From contig MENB01000111.1 in NCBI GenBank assembly GCA_001768125.1, forward strand, positions 1 to 7,087: DNA of 7,087 bases, given 5' to 3'. The notes below the pieces were generated by a model. That model saw only the letters and a program-made list of their open reading frames with translations, was not told the origin of the DNA and ran no database searches. Shown one piece after another: positions 4,927-7,087 of this stretch (positions within the stretch are counted from its first letter, which is position 1; each line of letters opens with the position of its first letter). A program made the translations under genes and the position numbers. This DNA comes from Armatimonadetes bacterium RBG_19FT_COMBO_69_19 (GTDB taxonomy: Bacteria > Sysuimicrobiota > Sysuimicrobiia > Sysuimicrobiales > Kaftiobacteriaceae).

Positions 4927-5910
4927 ATGGAGACCCAACAGCTCGGCACGGCGACGGTGATCCGCCGCTTCGACGCCCGCGATTACCCCGGCGTCATCGC
5001 CGTCGCCAACGCGGTGTTCCCCGACCGGCTGAGCACCGTGGACGAGTTCCGATACGATGACGAGCATTACGACCCGAAGTGCGTGAACGAGCGCTACGTG
5101 GCCGGGGATCCGGCGACCGGCGAGGTCGTGGGCTTCGCGGGCCTCTGGAACGCGGCCTGGGCGTACCATCCCCGGAAGTTCGGGATGGAGATCCGCGTCA
5201 GCCCGGCGCACCAGCGCCGCGGGATCGGCAGCGCGCTGTGGGCACGTCTTGAGGAGGCCCTGCGGGGCTACCAGGCCATCTCGGTCAAGACCCAGGTCTG
5301 GGAGTCGATGGCGGAGGGCGTCGCGTTCGTCACCCGCCGAGGATTCCGGGAGACGATGCGCTCGTGGGAGTCGCGTCTCGCGGTCGGGACGTTCGACTTC
5401 GACCGGTTCAGGCCCTATTTCGCTCGCGCTCGTCAGAGCGGCGTCACCATCACCACGCTGGCGGACGAACGGGCGAAGGACGAGGCGAGTCTCGCTCGCA
5501 TCCATGCCATGGAGGTCGAGATCGCACAGGACATCCCGCGGCCGCCGGACGACGTGGCCACACCCTTCAGCTACACGTTGTGGCGGCAGCACGCCGTCGA
5601 CGCCCCGTGGGCGATCAACGACGCCTTCTTCCTCGCCGTGGTCGACGGCGAGTACGCGGGGCTGAGCAGCCTCTTCAAGCCGCAGGCCGGCGACTACCTG
5701 CACCAGGGGCTGACCGGAGTGCGGCGCGCGTTCCGCGGCAGGCACATCGCGACCGCGCTCAAAGTGAAGACGGTGGAGCACGCGCGGGACCATGGGGTGC
5801 GCGAGATCCGCACCTGGAACGAGATCAACAACAAGCCCATGCTGGCGATCAACGTGAAGTTCGGCTTCGCGCGCCAGCCGGCCTGGATCACCTTCATCAA
5901 GGAGTTCTAG
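4927..5910 (+). CDS. Double-domain GNAT N-acetyltransferase (first of tandem pair)
   Basis: This 327-residue protein has two GNAT folds in tandem. The first (about 10-150) shows the acetyl-CoA loop QRRGIG (96-101) after the strand MEIRVSPAH. The second (about 172-325) shows RGRHIATALK (270-279) and the C-terminal block PMLAINVKFGF (304-314). In the second loop the usual Gly of RGxG is His273. Double-GNAT proteins include mycothiol synthase MshD, but no mycothiol-specific context is present and the substrate is unknown. The start at 4927 is preferred over an in-frame ATG at 4858: it has GGAGGGAG at 4914-4921, while 4858 has none and would place the leader hairpin inside the coding region. It is probably cytoplasmic, with no signal peptide or membrane segment. 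It is first in an operon controlled by the structured leader; the next gene follows after 10 bp and encodes a paralogue. Confidence 0.87.
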   Translation: METQQLGTATVIRRFDARDYPGVIAVANAVFPDRLSTVDEFRYDDEHYDPKCVNERYVAGDPATGEVVGFAGLWNAAWAYHPRKFGMEIRVSPAHQRRGIGSALWARLEEALRGYQAISVKTQVWESMAEGVAFVTRRGFRETMRSWESRLAVGTFDFDRFRPYFARARQSGVTITTLADERAKDEASLARIHAMEVEIAQDIPRPPDDVATPFSYTLWRQHAVDAPWAINDAFFLAVVDGEYAGLSSLFKPQAGDYLHQGLTGVRRAFRGRHIATALKVKTVEHARDHGVREIRTWNEINNKPMLAINVKFGFARQPAWITFIKEF

Positions 5911-5920
5911 GAGGACGTCG

Positions 5921-6904
5921 ATGGCGCACATCGCAGAGCAGGTCGAGATCCGTCCCCTCCGGGACGAGGACTTCGAGGCCGTCGCCGAGATCGCCACGGC
6001 CAACTTCCCGGATGAGCCCCACACCGCACAGGAGACGCGCGACCAGTACGCCCGGTTCGATGAGCGGCGGTTCAACCGGGAGTGGATCGTCGCCGAAGAG
6101 CGAGGCCAGGTGATGGCCTACGGTTTCTGGAGCCACGTGTGGTGGTCGTTCCATCCGGACAAGTATCACGTCTACGCCGCCGTCCATCCCCAAGCCCACC
6201 GCAGAGGGATCGGGACCTCCCTGCTCACGCACCTGCTTCGCCGGCTGGGGGAGCGCGGTGCGACACGATTGAAGTCGTGGGCCCGGGAGGATCACGGGCA
6301 CGTGGTCGCGTTCCTCCGGCGTTTCGGCTTCGAGGAGCACTCGCGCACCTTCGAGTCCCGCCTCCCGGTAGCGGCCGTGGACCTCACGCCGTTTGCGGGG
6401 TATGCCCGGCGGGCGGAGGCGGCGGGGGCCGTGATCACGACGCTCAAAGACGAACTACGGGCCGATGCGAACCGTCTCGGTGCAGTGTACCAGTCCCACT
6501 GCGCGCTCGACATCGGCACGCCGCACTCCGACCCGGATCTGCCGACGCCGCCGCGGTTCGAGCGGTGGGTCGAGGATGAGGTGCGCAGCCCGCGGGCGCT
6601 GCCGGACGCCTACTTCCTCGTGAAGATGGGCGACGTCTACATCGGGGAGAGCGTCCTGCAACGCTACGACGCTGGCCCGGGCGTGTTGTGGCAGCACCTT
6701 ACCGCGGTGCACCCCGAGTACCGGGGTCACGGCATCGCCACGGCACTCAAGGTACGCACGGTGGAGTACGCGCAGATCATGGGCTACCGGGAGATCCGGA
6801 CCTTCAACAGCAGCAAGAACGCGCCGATGCTGGCGATCAACACGAAGCTGGGCTTCGTCCGGCAGCCGGTGTGGATCGACTTCCTGAGGGCCGAGCGGGC
6901 ATGA
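5921..6904 (+). CDS. Double-domain GNAT N-acetyltransferase (second of tandem pair)
   Basis: At 327 residues it matches the upstream protein exactly in length and layout. The first GNAT domain (about 8-150) has HRRGIG (93-98). The second (about 170-325) has the canonical loop RGHGIATALK (268-277) and ends with PMLAINTKLGF (302-312), then RQPVWIDF. A hand alignment of 66 C-terminal residues gives 40 identities with the upstream protein; the N-terminal halves have diverged more. Tandem duplication followed by specialisation is likely. The ribosome binding site AGGAGG (5909-5914) overlaps the preceding stop codon, so the two genes are translationally linked. Its stop TGA overlaps a possible ATG for the following gene (ATGA, 6901-6904). 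The catalytic domain is probably the C-terminal one, where the family signature is strongest. The acceptor substrate is not identifiable. Confidence 0.87.
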   Translation: MAHIAEQVEIRPLRDEDFEAVAEIATANFPDEPHTAQETRDQYARFDERRFNREWIVAEERGQVMAYGFWSHVWWSFHPDKYHVYAAVHPQAHRRGIGTSLLTHLLRRLGERGATRLKSWAREDHGHVVAFLRRFGFEEHSRTFESRLPVAAVDLTPFAGYARRAEAAGAVITTLKDELRADANRLGAVYQSHCALDIGTPHSDPDLPTPPRFERWVEDEVRSPRALPDAYFLVKMGDVYIGESVLQRYDAGPGVLWQHLTAVHPEYRGHGIATALKVRTVEYAQIMGYREIRTFNSSKNAPMLAINTKLGFVRQPVWIDFLRAERA

Positions 6905-6936
6905 ATTCAGTTCCCACAGCGCGAATGGAGGGACTC

Positions 6937-7087
6937 ATGCCTGCCCTCCCCGTCGTCGATCTTCCAGGTCGCAGCCACGATGACGGCGTCGCCCACGGCC
7001 GCGCGGCCGCGGAGGCGATCACCGAGAACCTCCGCATCTACTTCGATCGCTTCCAGCGGGAGGCGCGCCTCACGCCCGAGCAGACAC
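6937..7087 (+). CDS. Partial C45-type acyltransferase/hydrolase-like protein (C-terminus beyond right edge)
   Basis: Fifty codons are visible and the frame is open at the right edge. The N-terminus reads VVDLPGRSHDDGVAHGRAAAEAI (residues 6-28) and then NLRIYFDRFQ. This follows the lxGxpxexGxxxGxxxxxxI pattern that opens Ntn-hydrolase proteins of the acyl-CoA:6-aminopenicillanic acid acyltransferase/C45 peptidase family. The catalytic Cys of that family, exposed by autoproteolysis, would lie beyond the window, so activity cannot be judged. GGAGGGA (6927-6933) sits five bases before this ATG and favours it. In-frame ATGs at 6901 (in the ATGA overlap with the preceding stop) and 6925 are alternatives adding 12 or 4 residues. 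Position in the acetyltransferase operon fits a shared role in N-acyl chemistry, which is inference. Confidence 0.6.
   Translation, partial: MPALPVVDLPGRSHDDGVAHGRAAAEAITENLRIYFDRFQREARLTPEQT

Noticed and set aside
4774..6075. Minus-strand open frame of 433 codons opposite the first acetyltransferase
   Set aside because: It is antisense to a clear GNAT protein and crosses the leader and the start of the second GNAT gene; no coherent domain is seen.

Overview
The window is GC-rich, densely coding bacterial DNA. Genes start at ATG or GTG, several behind clear GGAGG-type ribosome binding sites, and sigma70-like promoters can be read. No rRNA, tRNA, CRISPR array, insertion sequence or phage structural gene is visible. 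The mix of genes (monomeric sarcosine/N-methyltryptophan oxidase, Ski2-like helicase, zinc-ribbon ImmA protein, tandem double-GNAT proteins, C45-type hydrolase) and the GC bias suggest an environmental high-GC lineage such as Sysuimicrobiota/CSP1-3, Chloroflexota or Rokubacteria. That placement is a weak guess; nothing here fixes the taxon.

Left part (1-1498, minus strand): a gene cut by the left edge encodes an N-terminal helix-turn-helix followed by the start of a LAGLIDADG-like segment, in which the usual acidic residue is Cys. Behind it lies a complete FAD-dependent amine oxidase of the MSOX/SolA family. A 70-bp divergent intergenic region (1499-1568) separates the oxidase from the helicase. 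It holds a bulged inverted repeat and no ribosome binding site for either gene, so both may be read from leaderless or near-leaderless mRNAs.

Middle part (1569-4643, plus strand): a 751-residue Ski2/Mtr4/HelY-like DEAH-box helicase with a Cys-rich C-terminal region is followed, after 78 bp, by a zinc-ribbon plus ImmA/IrrE-type metallopeptidase-like protein. The classical HExxH of that protein reads EELGH.

Right part (4644-7087, plus strand): this is the most interesting stretch. A good promoter (TTGACT, 17 bp, TACCGT with an extended TG) carries a near-perfect 16-bp palindrome in its spacer. It drives a leader of about 220 nt that holds a 33-codon small ORF with its own ribosome binding site, a 12-bp terminator-like hairpin, an upstream exact 10-nt copy of the hairpin's 3' arm inside the small ORF (a ready-made antiterminator), and a 7-nt segment complementary to the ribosome binding site of the first structural gene. 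This layout resembles translation-coupled attenuation. The downstream operon encodes two tandem, homologous, equal-length (327 aa) double-GNAT acetyltransferases and then the start of a probable C45-type acyltransferase/hydrolase that runs off the right edge. An N-acylation/deacylation pathway for an unknown small amine or peptide-like substrate is a reasonable inference but is not demonstrated.
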